64,000 nucleotides of DNA from Desulfobacteraceae bacterium (GCA_003597945.1 QZJS01000053.1:1-64000); one strand, 5' to 3'; numbered from the stretch's first letter, positions 8,412 to 18,137 are shown. Program-made: numbers and translations. The notes: generated by a model not told the origin, from the sequence alone.

Positions 8412-9902
8412 TTATGTCAGACGCCTTAGGGTTTCCACCACCAGGCGGACCCCGAAACCAGTGCCGCCGGCGGGACAATAAGGTCCTTCTTTCCGGGCAT
8501 AAGCCGGACCGGCGATATCAATATGCGCCCAACGGGTAGTACCGACAAAATCCGCCAGGAACAGGGCAGCGGTTATGGCGCCTCCCCACCGGTTAGCGGC
8601 GGCATTTTTCATATCAGCGAAATCGCTTTTCATCATTTCCTTGTAGTCATCCGGCATGGGCAGGGCCCAGCAGCGTTCGTGGGTGGATTCTCCGGCGGCG
8701 ACAATGGCTTCGGAAAGCGCGGGATCGGGTGAGAACACGCCGGCGATTTTTTCCCCGAGGGCCACCACGCACGCGCCGGTCAGTGTGGCAAGATCGATCA
8801 TCAAGTCCGGTTTGTAATTTTTTATGGCATAAGCCATGGCGTCGACGAGAATCAGACGGCCTTCGGCGTCCGTATTGGTGATTTCCACGGTTTTTCCGGA
8901 ATAGGTTCTGATGATATCTCCGGGTCGGGAAGCATCGCCGGATACCATGTTTTCCACCACCGGAATCACGCCGATGACCCGATATACGACCTTAAGCCGC
9001 GCTATGGCAATCAGGATCGCGGCAACCGCGGCCGCGCCGGCCATGTCCATTTTCATGTCCTCCAACCCGGAAGAGGACTTGAGGTTAATGCCGCCGGAAT
9101 CAAAGGTCACGCCCTTGCCCACCAGGACGACGGTTTTGATATTTTCAGATTTTTTCCCTTTTTTTCGCGCATGATGATCCAGAATCAGCATCCGGGGCCG
9201 GCTGCGGCTGCCGGCGCCCACGGCCAGAATGGCGCCCATCCGGTTTTTTCTGAGGGTCTGCTCATCTAAAAGGGTAATATTGATGTTTTCTTTTTCCACG
9301 GCTTTGTGAATCGACCGTACGAAACGATCCGGCCGCTTTTCATTGGGCGGCATGCTGACCCACTCCCTGGCCATGACGGTGGAAGAACAGACGGTTTCGA
9401 TCCGCCCCACCAGGTCGGAGAATGCCTGGCCGTCGGCATTGTTGGTATAAACGGCGATTTCTTTCAACGGCCTGTTTTTCTTGTCCTGTTTGTAGTGATC
9501 AAACAGATGATTGGCCAGATATGCCCCTTCCAGCAATGACGTCAGCATTGACGGTAAATTCATGGATATTTTTCCGGCATCCGGGCTGCAAAAAACCATG
9601 TCTTCGATATTTTTCCGGATGCATTCCTTAACGGCCTTACCCGTTGCCCGGCGCAGGCATTCCGCATCGATTTTTTCGCTTTTGCCCAATCCGATGAACA
9701 TGATCCGGTCCGCCTGTATGCCCAGGGGACGGTGAAAGATGAACTCATCTTCTTTGCTTCCCTTGAAATCACTGATGTTTTCGACAAAATGCATCAGCCC
9801 GGCAACAGCCGGATCAGAGTGGATATCAACATCCTCGCAAACGGGAATCACTATGCATCCCGTCTGAATGTCTGTCGGATTTTCAGATCGTATCTTTAAC
9901 AA
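8412..9902 (-). CDS. pepA: Leucyl aminopeptidase (M17 family)
   Basis: The C-terminal half carries the M17 signature NTDAEGRLILVDAMAYA, with metal ligands also in VGKGVTFDSGGINLK and KMDMAGAAAVAA. These enzymes remove N-terminal residues from peptides with two metal ions; some also act as DNA-binding regulators. The ORF track starts at ATG 9929, but an AGAGGTG ribosome binding site sits 5 bases before a TTG at 9902, and the ATG has none, so the TTG start (about 496 aa) is preferred. The gene follows the J-domain gene closely. Confidence 0.9.
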   Translation of the reverse strand: MLKIRSENPTDIQTGCIVIPVCEDVDIHSDPAVAGLMHFVENISDFKGSKEDEFIFHRPLGIQADRIMFIGLGKSEKIDAECLRRATGKAVKECIRKNIEDMVFCSPDAGKISMNLPSMLTSLLEGAYLANHLFDHYKQDKKNRPLKEIAVYTNNADGQAFSDLVGRIETVCSSTVMAREWVSMPPNEKRPDRFVRSIHKAVEKENINITLLDEQTLRKNRMGAILAVGAGSRSRPRMLILDHHARKKGKKSENIKTVVLVGKGVTFDSGGINLKSSSGLEDMKMDMAGAAAVAAILIAIARLKVVYRVIGVIPVVENMVSGDASRPGDIIRTYSGKTVEITNTDAEGRLILVDAMAYAIKNYKPDLMIDLATLTGACVVALGEKIAGVFSPDPALSEAIVAAGESTHERCWALPMPDDYKEMMKSDFADMKNAAANRWGGAITAALFLADFVGTTRWAHIDIAGPAYARKEGPYCPAGGTGFGVRLVVETLRRLT

Positions 9903-9932
9903 TTTTTCACCTCTTTGGCAGCGCAGCATCCG

Positions 9933-10316
9933 TTAGGACTGCTGCTGAGTTCTTTCCTTTTGGATCATATCATAGGCATTGCGGATTTCCGTGAACTTGT
10001 CATGGGCGATCCGGATGAATTCTTCCGGCAACCCCCTGGCGGCAATGGCATCCGGGTGAAACTCCCGGACTTTTTGCCGGTATGCCTGTTTGATCTTTGC
10101 ATCGGAATCCGCGGGCACGCATTCCAGAACCGCATAAGCATGATCCGAAGAACGCGCGGAACGCGCGGAAGGAATCCTTTCAGATGTCGCATTTGCCCCG
10201 TCGAACATATGACCGAAGAGCGCCCCGGCAATGGCGCCCACCGGTCCACCCATGGCAAAACCCACGGCGCCGCCCACAAGTTTACCCTTATTACTCTTAT
10301 TACCCTTAAGCCCCAT
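9933..10316 (-). CDS. Short J-domain (DnaJ-like) protein with glycine-rich N-terminus
   Basis: Residues ~58-125 are a J domain with the HPD motif in REFHPDAIAARG and a helix-II lysine-rich face. The first ~45 residues are glycine/alanine rich (GGAVGFAMGGPVGAIAGALFG), resembling the membrane-associated segment of DjlA, but the TerB domain that separates the two in DjlA is absent. At 127 residues it is a minimal J protein that could recruit an Hsp70, perhaps at the membrane. Two unusual Hsp70-family genes lie at 31.8-36.5 kb, but partnership is speculative. An AGGAACATAA ribosome site precedes the ATG. Confidence 0.8.
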   Translation of the reverse strand: MGLKGNKSNKGKLVGGAVGFAMGGPVGAIAGALFGHMFDGANATSERIPSARSARSSDHAYAVLECVPADSDAKIKQAYRQKVREFHPDAIAARGLPEEFIRIAHDKFTEIRNAYDMIQKERTQQQS

Positions 10317-10334
10317 TTATGTTCCTATTCTTTT

Positions 10335-11582
10335 TTAGACCGCCAACAGTTCCTTACGCAGCAGATCAAGGGTACCCATAGCAAAAATCTGTTTATTATA
10401 CAACCGATCCTTAAACGGAGATTGATGTTTTCGGGAAAAAACCCCTTTCGGCCCGGCAATGCCGATGCAGACACATCCCACGGGCTTGCCTTCCGTGGCG
10501 CCCGAAGGGCCGGCAATGCCGGTGACCGATACCCCGTAATCCGCGCCCGCGATTCGTTTTACGCCTTCCGCCATCTGCATGGCCGTTTCTTCGGAAACCG
10601 CCCCGAACGCGGCGATGGTATCTTTAGAAACACCTAATAAATCGGTCTTTGCGCGATTGGCATACGTAACGGCGGAAAGCAAAAAATAGGCCGAACTGCC
10701 GGCCACGTTGGTGATCCAATCCGATATCAGACCGCCCGTGCAGCTTTCCGCCACGGCCAGGGTCGCGCCATTTTGGCGCAGCAACTGCCCCACGGTTTCT
10801 TCCATGGTCTGCCCTGTAGATGAAAACAGATGATCCCCGATTTGAGCCATTACCCAGGCATGGGCATTTGCAAGATCGCGGTCCGGATAGCCGGACCCAT
10901 GGCCGATGGCCGATAATTTCACATAAATTGCGGGAAAACGGGCAATTGTGCCGATCCTGACACCGGGATGCAGGTCTTTAAAATGTTTCAGTTTGTCATT
11001 GATGCGCGCCTCCGGGACGCCGAACACGGAGACCGAACGTGTCAATAGAACAGCGTCGTCGCTGCCCGATCGGGCCAGTAGATCCGGGATCACCGCGGTG
11101 GCCAGCATATGCGCCATTTCCACGGGCACGCCGGGCAGAAAATAGAACCGGCATCGATTGACGGTCATCAAAAAACCCGGCGCGGTGCCCCGGGAATTTA
11201 AAAGCGGGACCGCGCCCTGGGGAAGCAGGGCCTGCTTATGGTCCGACGGGGACATGGAACGGGAAAATCGCCTGAAAAATTCAGCAATACCGGCCAGGGC
11301 AGCCGCGTTTTCCAGCAGCGGCACGCCGGCGGCCAGGGCGGCGGCCTCTGCCGTCAGATCATCCATGGTGGGACCCAGACCGCCCGTGACCACGGCAATA
11401 TCGGCCCGAGTCGCGACTTCAAGCAGCACCGCCGCCAGCGTCTCCAGGTCGTCGCCAACGCAGGTATGCCGCGAAATCTTTATTCCCGCATCAGCGAGCG
11501 CGGCCGCAATATGGGCCGCATTGCTGTCAACTATGGTTCCCTGGCACACTTCATCGCCCGTAGACAAAAGTTCGGCAATCAT
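10335..11582 (-). CDS. cinA: CinA-family protein (nicotinamide-nucleotide amidohydrolase / pyrophosphatase)
   Basis: The N-terminal half is a MoaB/Mog-like domain (TGDEVCQGTIVDSN at the start, VTGGLGPTMDDLTAE in the middle). The C-terminal ~160 residues are the PncC amidohydrolase domain, with AESCTGGLISDWITNVAGSS and SVTGIAGPSGATEGKPVG. CinA salvages pyridine nucleotides by deamidating NMN, and the N-terminal domain hydrolyses ADP-ribose-type compounds. Length (415) is normal for the full two-domain form. An AGGAGGA ribosome site precedes the ATG. It sits in a minus-strand run between the SPL-like gene and the J-domain gene. Confidence 0.92.
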   Translation of the reverse strand: MIAELLSTGDEVCQGTIVDSNAAHIAAALADAGIKISRHTCVGDDLETLAAVLLEVATRADIAVVTGGLGPTMDDLTAEAAALAAGVPLLENAAALAGIAEFFRRFSRSMSPSDHKQALLPQGAVPLLNSRGTAPGFLMTVNRCRFYFLPGVPVEMAHMLATAVIPDLLARSGSDDAVLLTRSVSVFGVPEARINDKLKHFKDLHPGVRIGTIARFPAIYVKLSAIGHGSGYPDRDLANAHAWVMAQIGDHLFSSTGQTMEETVGQLLRQNGATLAVAESCTGGLISDWITNVAGSSAYFLLSAVTYANRAKTDLLGVSKDTIAAFGAVSEETAMQMAEGVKRIAGADYGVSVTGIAGPSGATEGKPVGCVCIGIAGPKGVFSRKHQSPFKDRLYNKQIFAMGTLDLLRKELLAV

Positions 11583-11637
11583 TTATCCTCCTGAGGCGGC
11601 TAAGTAATAGTGGGCATGAAAACTAAAGACTGAAACA

Positions 11638-12744
11638 TCAGATATCATCGGCCGCCAGGTCGCAGCATTTTATGGCGCTTTGATCGAGCATGCGCGGCAG
11701 CCCGCCGCGGTCGGACGGGATAAAGCCCATGGATTTTCGCCACACTTCATCATCCTCCATGCAGAAATAGATCAAGACATCCGGCGCATGGGACCGGATC
11801 CGGTCGATCATCCGACGGTACATGGCAATGCGCAGCGGCTTGAAATAGCGCATCTTCCCATCCAGCCCCTTGACAAACTCTCCGCAGGCAATGGCTGATC
11901 TCGGGAACCGCTGTTCAATAACGGTTTTAAGCGCGGGCATAAACCTCAAGGTGCCCAGGCTGATCCATACGACATTGCTTGGGTCCACGGATTGAAACAA
12001 TCGATCGATCACAAATAGATAATCGGTTTCACACCCCGGGTAAATGATGATGGGATCAAAATGAAACGCCAGCGGATATCCTTTTGCCTGGGCCTGGGAT
12101 GCCGCGACCAACCGGGCCTGCAGCTTGGTTGTCCGCCTTTCCTCGCCGGAGATGATGGTTTCCGTATTTAATGACCAGGCCAGGATGGTTTTGCGTTGAT
12201 GCCGGATCGGCAGCAGGTGCCCGATATTGACGGTCTTTGTTTTTAATTCGAGCACCGCGCGTTTCTGTTCGGCAAAACGACGGATCAACCGCTCTGAAAA
12301 CGGCAGAATATCATCCCAGATCAGGCTGTCGGTGAATTCGCCAGTACCAATGCGCGTGACGGTGTTTTCACCAAACAGACGGTCAAGGGCCGCAAACAGA
12401 TCCCCGTGGTTGACGAAATACTGGAGCACGGGCGGATGAAAATAGGATTGCAGGATGCAATAGGCGCAATCCATGGTGCAGAAAGTGCCGATATGCAGAA
12501 TCCGGTACCCGCAGCAGGTGTAATGACTGGTTCCGGGACAGTCCCGGACAAAGGCGCCCCTGTTCCGGGTGAGATAAAGGACGGTTTTGGCCAGACCCTC
12601 GGGATCGGGCGCATTGGAAAGAATGTCATGGATATGGCCGGCCCCGTCCACCACCCGGCACGGCACCTTCATCTTGTCACGGATCGCTTTGGTTTCCGGC
12701 AAATCCGCGACATCGCTGTCAATGTAGAGGGTCGAAATCTTCAA
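11638..12744 (-). CDS. Spore photoproduct lyase-like radical SAM protein
   Basis: The radical SAM cluster motif CTMDCAYC (CxxxCxxC) is followed by SYFHPPVLQYF, and the overall plan (368 aa, SAM-barrel, N-terminal Rossmann-like part) is that of the SplB family. In true spore photoproduct lyase a conserved Cys supplies the hydrogen atom within an ACTSD-like stretch; the matching place here appears to be GTGEFTDSL, with no Cys. Repair of spore photoproduct is therefore doubtful, and the organism shows no sign of sporulation. The start is a TTG that overlaps the ParB-like gene by 26 bases, implying coupled translation. The call as SPL family is firm; the reaction is unknown. Confidence 0.75.
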   Translation of the reverse strand: MKISTLYIDSDVADLPETKAIRDKMKVPCRVVDGAGHIHDILSNAPDPEGLAKTVLYLTRNRGAFVRDCPGTSHYTCCGYRILHIGTFCTMDCAYCILQSYFHPPVLQYFVNHGDLFAALDRLFGENTVTRIGTGEFTDSLIWDDILPFSERLIRRFAEQKRAVLELKTKTVNIGHLLPIRHQRKTILAWSLNTETIISGEERRTTKLQARLVAASQAQAKGYPLAFHFDPIIIYPGCETDYLFVIDRLFQSVDPSNVVWISLGTLRFMPALKTVIEQRFPRSAIACGEFVKGLDGKMRYFKPLRIAMYRRMIDRIRSHAPDVLIYFCMEDDEVWRKSMGFIPSDRGGLPRMLDQSAIKCCDLAADDI

Positions 12745-13708
12745 AATCTTTATTGATCATCGACAAGAAATCCGGATCACGGGCCAGGGCATGCAAACCG
12801 GCAATCTGAATCTCGAGCTGTTCTAAAGATTGAAAATCAAGCACCACCCGATGCCGGTCCGCCTCAAAATCCTCGGGCGGGATCATTGACATGCCCTGGG
12901 GCAGAGACAGCTTTCGCATCTTCTGCCGGTACTGATCCCCGAAAGCCGCCATCACGGGAAACCGGCGGCGTCTGAGAATATCCATCAACCCGCGGATTTT
13001 CCGGGGACGATCAAGGTCCCCATCCGTTAACACACCCCGACATGCTTCATCAGACAACAGGGCTGCGTCCCCGGCCGGATCAATGCGCACAAGGTCCTGC
13101 ACCCATTGCAGAATGTCCTTCTGCTGGTTGAGGGTGGGTCTGAGCTGCTCAAAAACCGCGATCAGCCGTTTGGCCAGAGAGGGAGAAAAAATCGCATCAA
13201 GGCCAAGGGCGATGCTTAAGGGAATGGCGCCGGATAAAATGGCCTGCTGCAATGGCCCGGAAAGCGCGGTGATCCGGAGCAGTTTTTTGACCAGTCCGGG
13301 ATTCACCTCCATGCCGAGCCGCTTTGCGGCCTGACTCAGTTCAACCCCATCTCCGTAGAAAGCCGACAGCTTTGAAAGCGCGATGGATTGCTCGATCAGA
13401 TTGAGTTGACGATGAAACGTGTTGTCCGCGATGGCGACGCCGAGACAGTCGGATGCGGACGCATCACCGGGCATGATCCTGGCTTCGATTCCGGTCCGGC
13501 CCAGCATTCGGCACGCCAGTACGCGCTTAAATCCGGCCACGACAATACAGGCGCCATCCTCTGCTTCATAAAGGATCGGGGGATAAAGCAGCCCGATCCT
13601 GTCAATGGCGGCGGCAAGGTTATCGATGGGGCCCTGTGTTGATATCCGGAAACGCGCGTCTTTAACATCGATGCTGCGGAGCAGAATACTTTTAAAGCTA
13701 AATCGCAT
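12719..13708 (-). CDS. ParB/Srx-like nuclease-fold domain protein
   Basis: Residues 1-120 resemble the N-terminal ParB domain: [20 protein letters not shown], then [15 protein letters not shown] (GERR-like box) and an [15 protein letters not shown] stretch like the ENLQR-L motif of ParB. A helical segment follows. The remaining ~170 residues are not recognised. There is no ParA partner, so plasmid or chromosome partition is unlikely. It overlaps purC by 11 bases and the SPL-like gene by 26. A ParB-fold CTP switch or DNA-binding role with the SPL-like enzyme is possible but unproven. Confidence 0.7.
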   Translation of the reverse strand: MRFSFKSILLRSIDVKDARFRISTQGPIDNLAAAIDRIGLLYPPILYEAEDGACIVVAGFKRVLACRMLGRTGIEARIMPGDASASDCLGVAIADNTFHRQLNLIEQSIALSKLSAFYGDGVELSQAAKRLGMEVNPGLVKKLLRITALSGPLQQAILSGAIPLSIALGLDAIFSPSLAKRLIAVFEQLRPTLNQQKDILQWVQDLVRIDPAGDAALLSDEACRGVLTDGDLDRPRKIRGLMDILRRRRFPVMAAFGDQYRQKMRKLSLPQGMSMIPPEDFEADRHRVVLDFQSLEQLEIQIAGLHALARDPDFLSMINKDFEDFDPLH

Positions 13709-14600
13709 CGGGGGTTCCGGTCAGCAGGGTGAGTGCTTCGCGGTATTTCAGACGGGTATTTTCAATGACCTCGGGCGGCAGTTCGGGCGCGGGAGGAGTT
13801 TTATTCCATTTGATGGATATGAGATAATCCCGCAGATACTGCTTATCGAAACTTTCCTGGGCGCCGCCCGGCTGATAGCGGTCTTTCGGCCAGAAGCGCG
13901 AGGAATCCGGAGTCAGGATTTCATCAATGAGAATCAGCCGGCCTTCAAAAATACCGAATTCAAATTTGGTATCGGCGATAATAATCCCTCGGGTCGCGGC
14001 ATATGCCGCGCCCTCTCGGTAAAGCGCGATGCTCAGGCGTCTGACATCATCGGCCGGCCCGGGGCCGATGAGCCGCACCACCTCATCATAATCGATATTA
14101 ATATCATGGGCGCCGAGTTCTTCCTTTGTGGAAGGCGTAAAAATGGGTTCGGGCAGTTGATCCGATTCTTTCAGGCCGTCCGGCAATGCAATGCCGCAGA
14201 TTGTCCCATCCTCAAGGTAGGACTTCCAGCCGGACCCGGATATATAACCACGGACCACGCATTCCACGGGCAACGGTTTGGCCTTGCGCACCAGCATGCT
14301 CCGGCCGCGCAACACATCCGCATAGGGCCGGCATGCTTCGGGATAGTCGTTGACATTACTTGAAATCAGATGATTGGGAACCAGATCGGCCATGCGGTCA
14401 AACCAGAACAGTGAAATTTCAGTCAGGATTTCGCCTTTCTGTGGAACGGGATTGGGCATGATGACATCAAAAGCGGAAATGCGGTCCGTGGCAACCATAA
14501 GAAGCGCGTCGCCCAGATCATAAAGATCTCTTACTTTTCCGCGTTTTATTAATTTTAAGCCTGGAAAATCGGTTTCATGGACGGTGGTGATTGTTTTCAT
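13698..14600 (-). CDS. purC: Phosphoribosylaminoimidazolesuccinocarboxamide (SAICAR) synthase
   Basis: PurC joins aspartate to CAIR with ATP in purine synthesis. Recognisable motifs are [15 protein letters not shown] near the N-terminus, [28 protein letters not shown] and [15 protein letters not shown]. Length (300) matches the longer bacterial/yeast-like form. The ATG at 14600 has a GGAAG ribosome site. It heads a run of overlapping minus-strand genes (ParB-like, SPL-like) and is the only purine gene in the window. Confidence 0.95.
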   Translation of the reverse strand: MKTITTVHETDFPGLKLIKRGKVRDLYDLGDALLMVATDRISAFDVIMPNPVPQKGEILTEISLFWFDRMADLVPNHLISSNVNDYPEACRPYADVLRGRSMLVRKAKPLPVECVVRGYISGSGWKSYLEDGTICGIALPDGLKESDQLPEPIFTPSTKEELGAHDINIDYDEVVRLIGPGPADDVRRLSIALYREGAAYAATRGIIIADTKFEFGIFEGRLILIDEILTPDSSRFWPKDRYQPGGAQESFDKQYLRDYLISIKWNKTPPAPELPPEVIENTRLKYREALTLLTGTPDAI

Positions 14601-14663
14601 GTATCTTCCGTATCTTTTTAAAAAAAATTCAGTTATGGCGACGGCGACAGCATCAACGGTGTT

Positions 14664-15011
14664 TTATCCATACTGCTTTTCAAACGCCTGGATATATTTT
14701 TTCAGCAATTCCAGGTCATTGGGTTTAAGATGAATAAATAAAATCCCTGCCTCGAACTTGCCTTCATCGCCGCGATTACAGTAAACAACTTTTCCTTTTA
14801 AATCAACGACTTCATCCTCAATACCGATGGACAATAACACGATATACTTTGTCTCAATCGGTTCATGGGTCTCCAGCCGAAGCCCGCTTTCGCTGATATC
14901 TAATGTCCGGCCCATCCCCTGGGTCCATGCCTTGCCGTCGGTATCCACGCATACATACGTCAACAGGTTTAATGAATCATACCGCTCGTGCTTTCGCTTG
15001 TTGTCGGTCAT
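14664..15011 (-). CDS. PilZ-domain protein (probable c-di-GMP receptor)
   Basis: A 115-residue single-domain protein with both c-di-GMP-binding motifs of PilZ: an RxxxR box (RKHER) near residue 8 and DISESG (DxSxxG) near residue 42. PilZ proteins bind c-di-GMP and modulate motility, pili or polysaccharide output. AAGGAG lies just before the ATG. It is last in a block with a cyclic-nucleotide-binding protein, an MglA-like GTPase and a TPR protein, which suggests a shared motility or polarity pathway. Confidence 0.88.
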   Translation of the reverse strand: MTDNKRKHERYDSLNLLTYVCVDTDGKAWTQGMGRTLDISESGLRLETHEPIETKYIVLLSIGIEDEVVDLKGKVVYCNRGDEGKFEAGILFIHLKPNDLELLKKYIQAFEKQYG

Positions 15012-15125
15012 TGCCAGGCTCCTTGTCGGTTAAATAAAATACTTGCTGCCGAAACCACCATCACACATCGTTTACCTAAAAAATCAATACTGTTTGGAAT
15101 ATGCCGTGTGCCGGCGCATATCTAA

Positions 15126-16301
15126 TTATTCATCAGCATACTTTTTGTATATATCAACAACCCGCCGGGTCGTCACGGATGTACATGTTGCCGTGTGTTG
15201 GGCCATATTCATCAATGTATTTGAAAGATTATCATATTCTTCCTTGATAACGGCTATATCGATTTCAGTCGCTTCAAAAGCATCATCGATATAAGCTTCG
15301 GCTGCAAACGGCTCGTGGGATGTCTGTAAAAAAGGGATATTGCCGACAATATCTCCTTGGGACAAGTGACATAACTCGACCAATTGCCTGCCTTCTTTCC
15401 GGACGATTTTCACCTGCCCGGAGGTAATCATGAAAACTTTCTCCTTATTGAACTTGTCTGTGATAAACGGCTTCATACCTTTAACATCGGCCATGTGCAT
15501 ATGATTCATGAGAGCATCGGCGCAAAAGGTTGTGATCTGTTTAAACCGCTTGTCAAGGGAGCGCAGAATGATTTTGAGATGCTCCGATAAGTTCACGAAT
15601 TCACGATAAATGCGGACGAAATCAAGAACACCCAGCTGCACCCGCCCCACCGCGACAACCGTAGCATTCCGCATATACCCCTTTTCCGCTATGGATTCAA
15701 GGCTGCCGACAAATGCACCTTCCCCCAGTCGAACGATCCGCGAGACGCCCTCGGGCATCAAACGGATCACCTCCACCGTCCCTTTCAGGACCACCCACAA
15801 CCAATTGCCGTATTTCTCCTGTATAACAATCTCCCTGCCATTGGCAAACTCTTCTTCATCCACCACATAAATATAATCGATTAAAGGGCCACGGACCAGA
15901 GGCAGATCCGATTCATCTTCGGTAATCAGGTTTGACTGCTTCTGTACGGAAGCGCGGCCCAGTTTTTCAACAGCGCCGTCATCAACCATTCGCAATCCAT
16001 CTAGAATCAGTTCCATGCGATTTTTTTTAATCAGTTTCTGTGAGGAAATCGGTTCCGCCGAGAATTCGAACTGTGCATCCATCCAGCCGAAAAGCGTATT
16101 AAGCGCCTCCTGTCCCTGTAATTCGCCGTTCTCAGCATTAACGGGATTGCCCTCCTCAAGAAAAATGTAACCCGGGTGAGGTGCGTAAAGGCTCGTCAGT
16201 TTGAGAATGCCCGTACTCCCGTTGCCGCCGAGGATCTGAAGCATTTCACCGAGATTGATAAAGCTCAGGCTGCCCTTTAAAACCACATTCGACTTATTCA
16301 T
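15126..16301 (-). CDS. DUF4388 protein with two cyclic-nucleotide-binding-like domains
   Basis: Residues 1-~110 match the DUF4388 pattern (GSLSFINLGEMLQILGGNGSTGILKL; the domain occurs with gliding and polarity proteins). Two cNMP-binding-like beta-roll domains follow: one around WLWVVLKGTVEVIRLMPEG and GEGAFVGSLESIA, the other around VFMITSGQVKIVRK and LSQGDIVGNIPFLQ. Neither has an obvious full phosphate-binding Arg signature, so ligand binding is uncertain. There is no HTH. The ORF track starts 5 codons earlier, but the ATG at 16301 overlaps the upstream stop as ATGA and is preferred. It likely acts with the MglA-like GTPase. Confidence 0.75.
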   Translation of the reverse strand: MNKSNVVLKGSLSFINLGEMLQILGGNGSTGILKLTSLYAPHPGYIFLEEGNPVNAENGELQGQEALNTLFGWMDAQFEFSAEPISSQKLIKKNRMELILDGLRMVDDGAVEKLGRASVQKQSNLITEDESDLPLVRGPLIDYIYVVDEEEFANGREIVIQEKYGNWLWVVLKGTVEVIRLMPEGVSRIVRLGEGAFVGSLESIAEKGYMRNATVVAVGRVQLGVLDFVRIYREFVNLSEHLKIILRSLDKRFKQITTFCADALMNHMHMADVKGMKPFITDKFNKEKVFMITSGQVKIVRKEGRQLVELCHLSQGDIVGNIPFLQTSHEPFAAEAYIDDAFEATEIDIAVIKEEYDNLSNTLMNMAQHTATCTSVTTRRVVDIYKKYADE

Positions 16302-16918
16302 GATCCATCCGCCCATTTGAATTCTTTTTGAAGATGCGCAAGGATCAGCTTGATGGTATGGGTCAGAGTTTTGCCCACCCCTTCTCCGGTCAATGCGCTG
16401 GTGGGAAAAGACTGCACTTTCAACTGGCGGTTGAGTTCTTTTTCCATTTTTTCAATAGACATGATGGGCAATCCCGTATTTTCCAGGTCGCGTTTATTGT
16501 ATTGAAGCGACAGTGGAATTCTACGGATGTCGAGACCCATTTTCTTTAAATTCTCATGCAGATCTTTAAGCGACATCATGTTTTTTTCACGCCGGACCGC
16601 CAATGAATCAGCGACGAAAATGATTCCGTCCGCACCCCTCAATACGAGTTCTCGAGTGGCGCGGTATTTGACCTGGCCCGGCACGGTATATAACTGGACC
16701 CGAACATCACACCCCCTGATCTTGCCCAGCCCAATGGGCAGAAAATCAAAAAACAGGGTCCGGTCCCCTTCTGTGTCGATGGATATCATCTTGCCGGCCA
16801 CCTGTTTGGAAAAATTTTTATTAATATATTCTAAATTTGCTGTTTTCCCGCTCCTGCCGGGTCCGTAATAGACGAGCTTGCATTCAATCTGCCGGTTCTT
16901 TAAATTAATGACTGCCAT
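16298..16918 (-). CDS. MglA-like Ras-superfamily GTPase
   Basis: The protein starts with a P-loop GPGRSGKT, has the MglA-type switch II stretch LYTVPGQVKYRATREL, and the base-recognition motif NKRDL. MglA GTPases set cell polarity and control motility machines in Myxococcus and relatives. Length (206) is normal. A GGGAG ribosome site precedes the ATG; the stop overlaps the next gene as ATGA. No MglB (roadblock) gene is adjacent, which is unusual; the DUF4388/cNMP protein may stand in as the effector or regulator (inference). Confidence 0.88.
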   Translation of the reverse strand: MAVINLKNRQIECKLVYYGPGRSGKTANLEYINKNFSKQVAGKMISIDTEGDRTLFFDFLPIGLGKIRGCDVRVQLYTVPGQVKYRATRELVLRGADGIIFVADSLAVRREKNMMSLKDLHENLKKMGLDIRRIPLSLQYNKRDLENTGLPIMSIEKMEKELNRQLKVQSFPTSALTGEGVGKTLTHTIKLILAHLQKEFKWADGS

Positions 16919-16969
16919 CGCAATCCGACTCCCATCCCACTGGTTTTTTCCTTATATACCGCTCACTGA

Positions 16970-17887
16970 TCAGGATTTGATGTCGATAATTTTAATCGAA
17001 AAACTGTAGTCCCCCCTTTTGGGTCCCGCTTCAATGGCTTTTTTTGACGACAGGAATCCGGTGCCCGAAAAAATCGCCGCCGGCGAATAAAAAATAATGT
17101 CTTTTAACATATTTCCCGGATTCAGACCATTTATCAGATCCTTTTCCTTTTTGGGAATAATGATCTGGATGTATTTACCCGACTGAAAGCTCACCTCAAA
17201 CTCAACCCGTTCTCCTTTTCTGGGACCACCCGGCAAAGAAAATTTTGTGGCGCTGATATCGAGAATATCTTCATCATTGATTTCGGAATCCGGTTCGATG
17301 GTTTTCTGGAGTTCAACCCCGGCAATTTCCCGGGTGACGCCGGCGGCTGCTAAAACCTCCTGAAAATGACCAAGGACAATGGCCAGTTCTTCGGGTGGGA
17401 AAAACCGGGTTTTCTTCCATTTCTGAAAAAGGGAAACGGCATATTCCACGTAATTCTGCTGTATCCAGCACGAAAGAAGATTCTTGGCCGCTTCCACACG
17501 AAGCGACTCGTATTCCAGTAAACGCGTCAATTCCTCAATAGCTTTATCATATTGCCCGAACTTGGCCAATGCGATGGCGCCTCCTAATGAGGATGAACCT
17601 TTGGCCTCCGGATCATCATAGGTGAACATTTCCTTCATCAATGTCTGGGCGTCTTCGGAAACTTTAGGCGGCGGCGTCGGGGCGCTGATCCGTTTCATCT
17701 TCTTGTTCAACTCGTCGATCCTGGAGGCGATTTTTGCCAGAAGAGATTTTCTTTGCCGGATATTGCTGTTGGCTTTGATGAGGGCCTCGATAGCGGTATA
17801 TTTATCAATAGCCTCATCTAACAGACCCTGGCTGCGGTAAAGTTCGGCCTCTTTAAAATCCAGCTTGATTTTGCTTATCAGGTCCAT
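16970..17887 (-). CDS. TPR-like protein with C-terminal PilZ-like or beta domain
   Basis: The 305-residue protein opens with a TPR-like helix pair (EAELYRSQGLLDEAIDKYTAIE), followed by a short coiled coil and a second helical repeat region (AIALAKFGQYDKAIEELTRLLE). The last ~90 residues form a beta-rich domain beginning RKGERVEFEVSFQSGKY that I cannot assign; it has the general look of a PilZ-like barrel without the canonical motifs. It is the first gene of the PilZ/cNMP/MglA block and ends 52 bases before mglA. Probably a scaffold or adaptor for this pathway. Confidence 0.65.
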   Translation of the reverse strand: MDLISKIKLDFKEAELYRSQGLLDEAIDKYTAIEALIKANSNIRQRKSLLAKIASRIDELNKKMKRISAPTPPPKVSEDAQTLMKEMFTYDDPEAKGSSSLGGAIALAKFGQYDKAIEELTRLLEYESLRVEAAKNLLSCWIQQNYVEYAVSLFQKWKKTRFFPPEELAIVLGHFQEVLAAAGVTREIAGVELQKTIEPDSEINDEDILDISATKFSLPGGPRKGERVEFEVSFQSGKYIQIIIPKKEKDLINGLNPGNMLKDIIFYSPAAIFSGTGFLSSKKAIEAGPKRGDYSFSIKIIDIKS

Positions 17888-18137
17888 TAATCGCCCTTGC
17901 TTCTCCGGAAACCCCTTCCGGCCGAAAATAAAAAATAATGATCAGATGTCAGCAGATACCTTACCATATTTTCTTACGGCTGTTAATGATTAAGTTTAAT
18001 GTAATCGTAAAAAGTTTTTTTCTAACAGGAATCCGCATCCTCAAATAAAAAGACGGCGTTTTCAACAATAAACAAAATCCTTCAGAAATCAAAAAAGGCT
18101 ACCACTGCATGATAATTATCTCAAGAAAATTTTGCAG

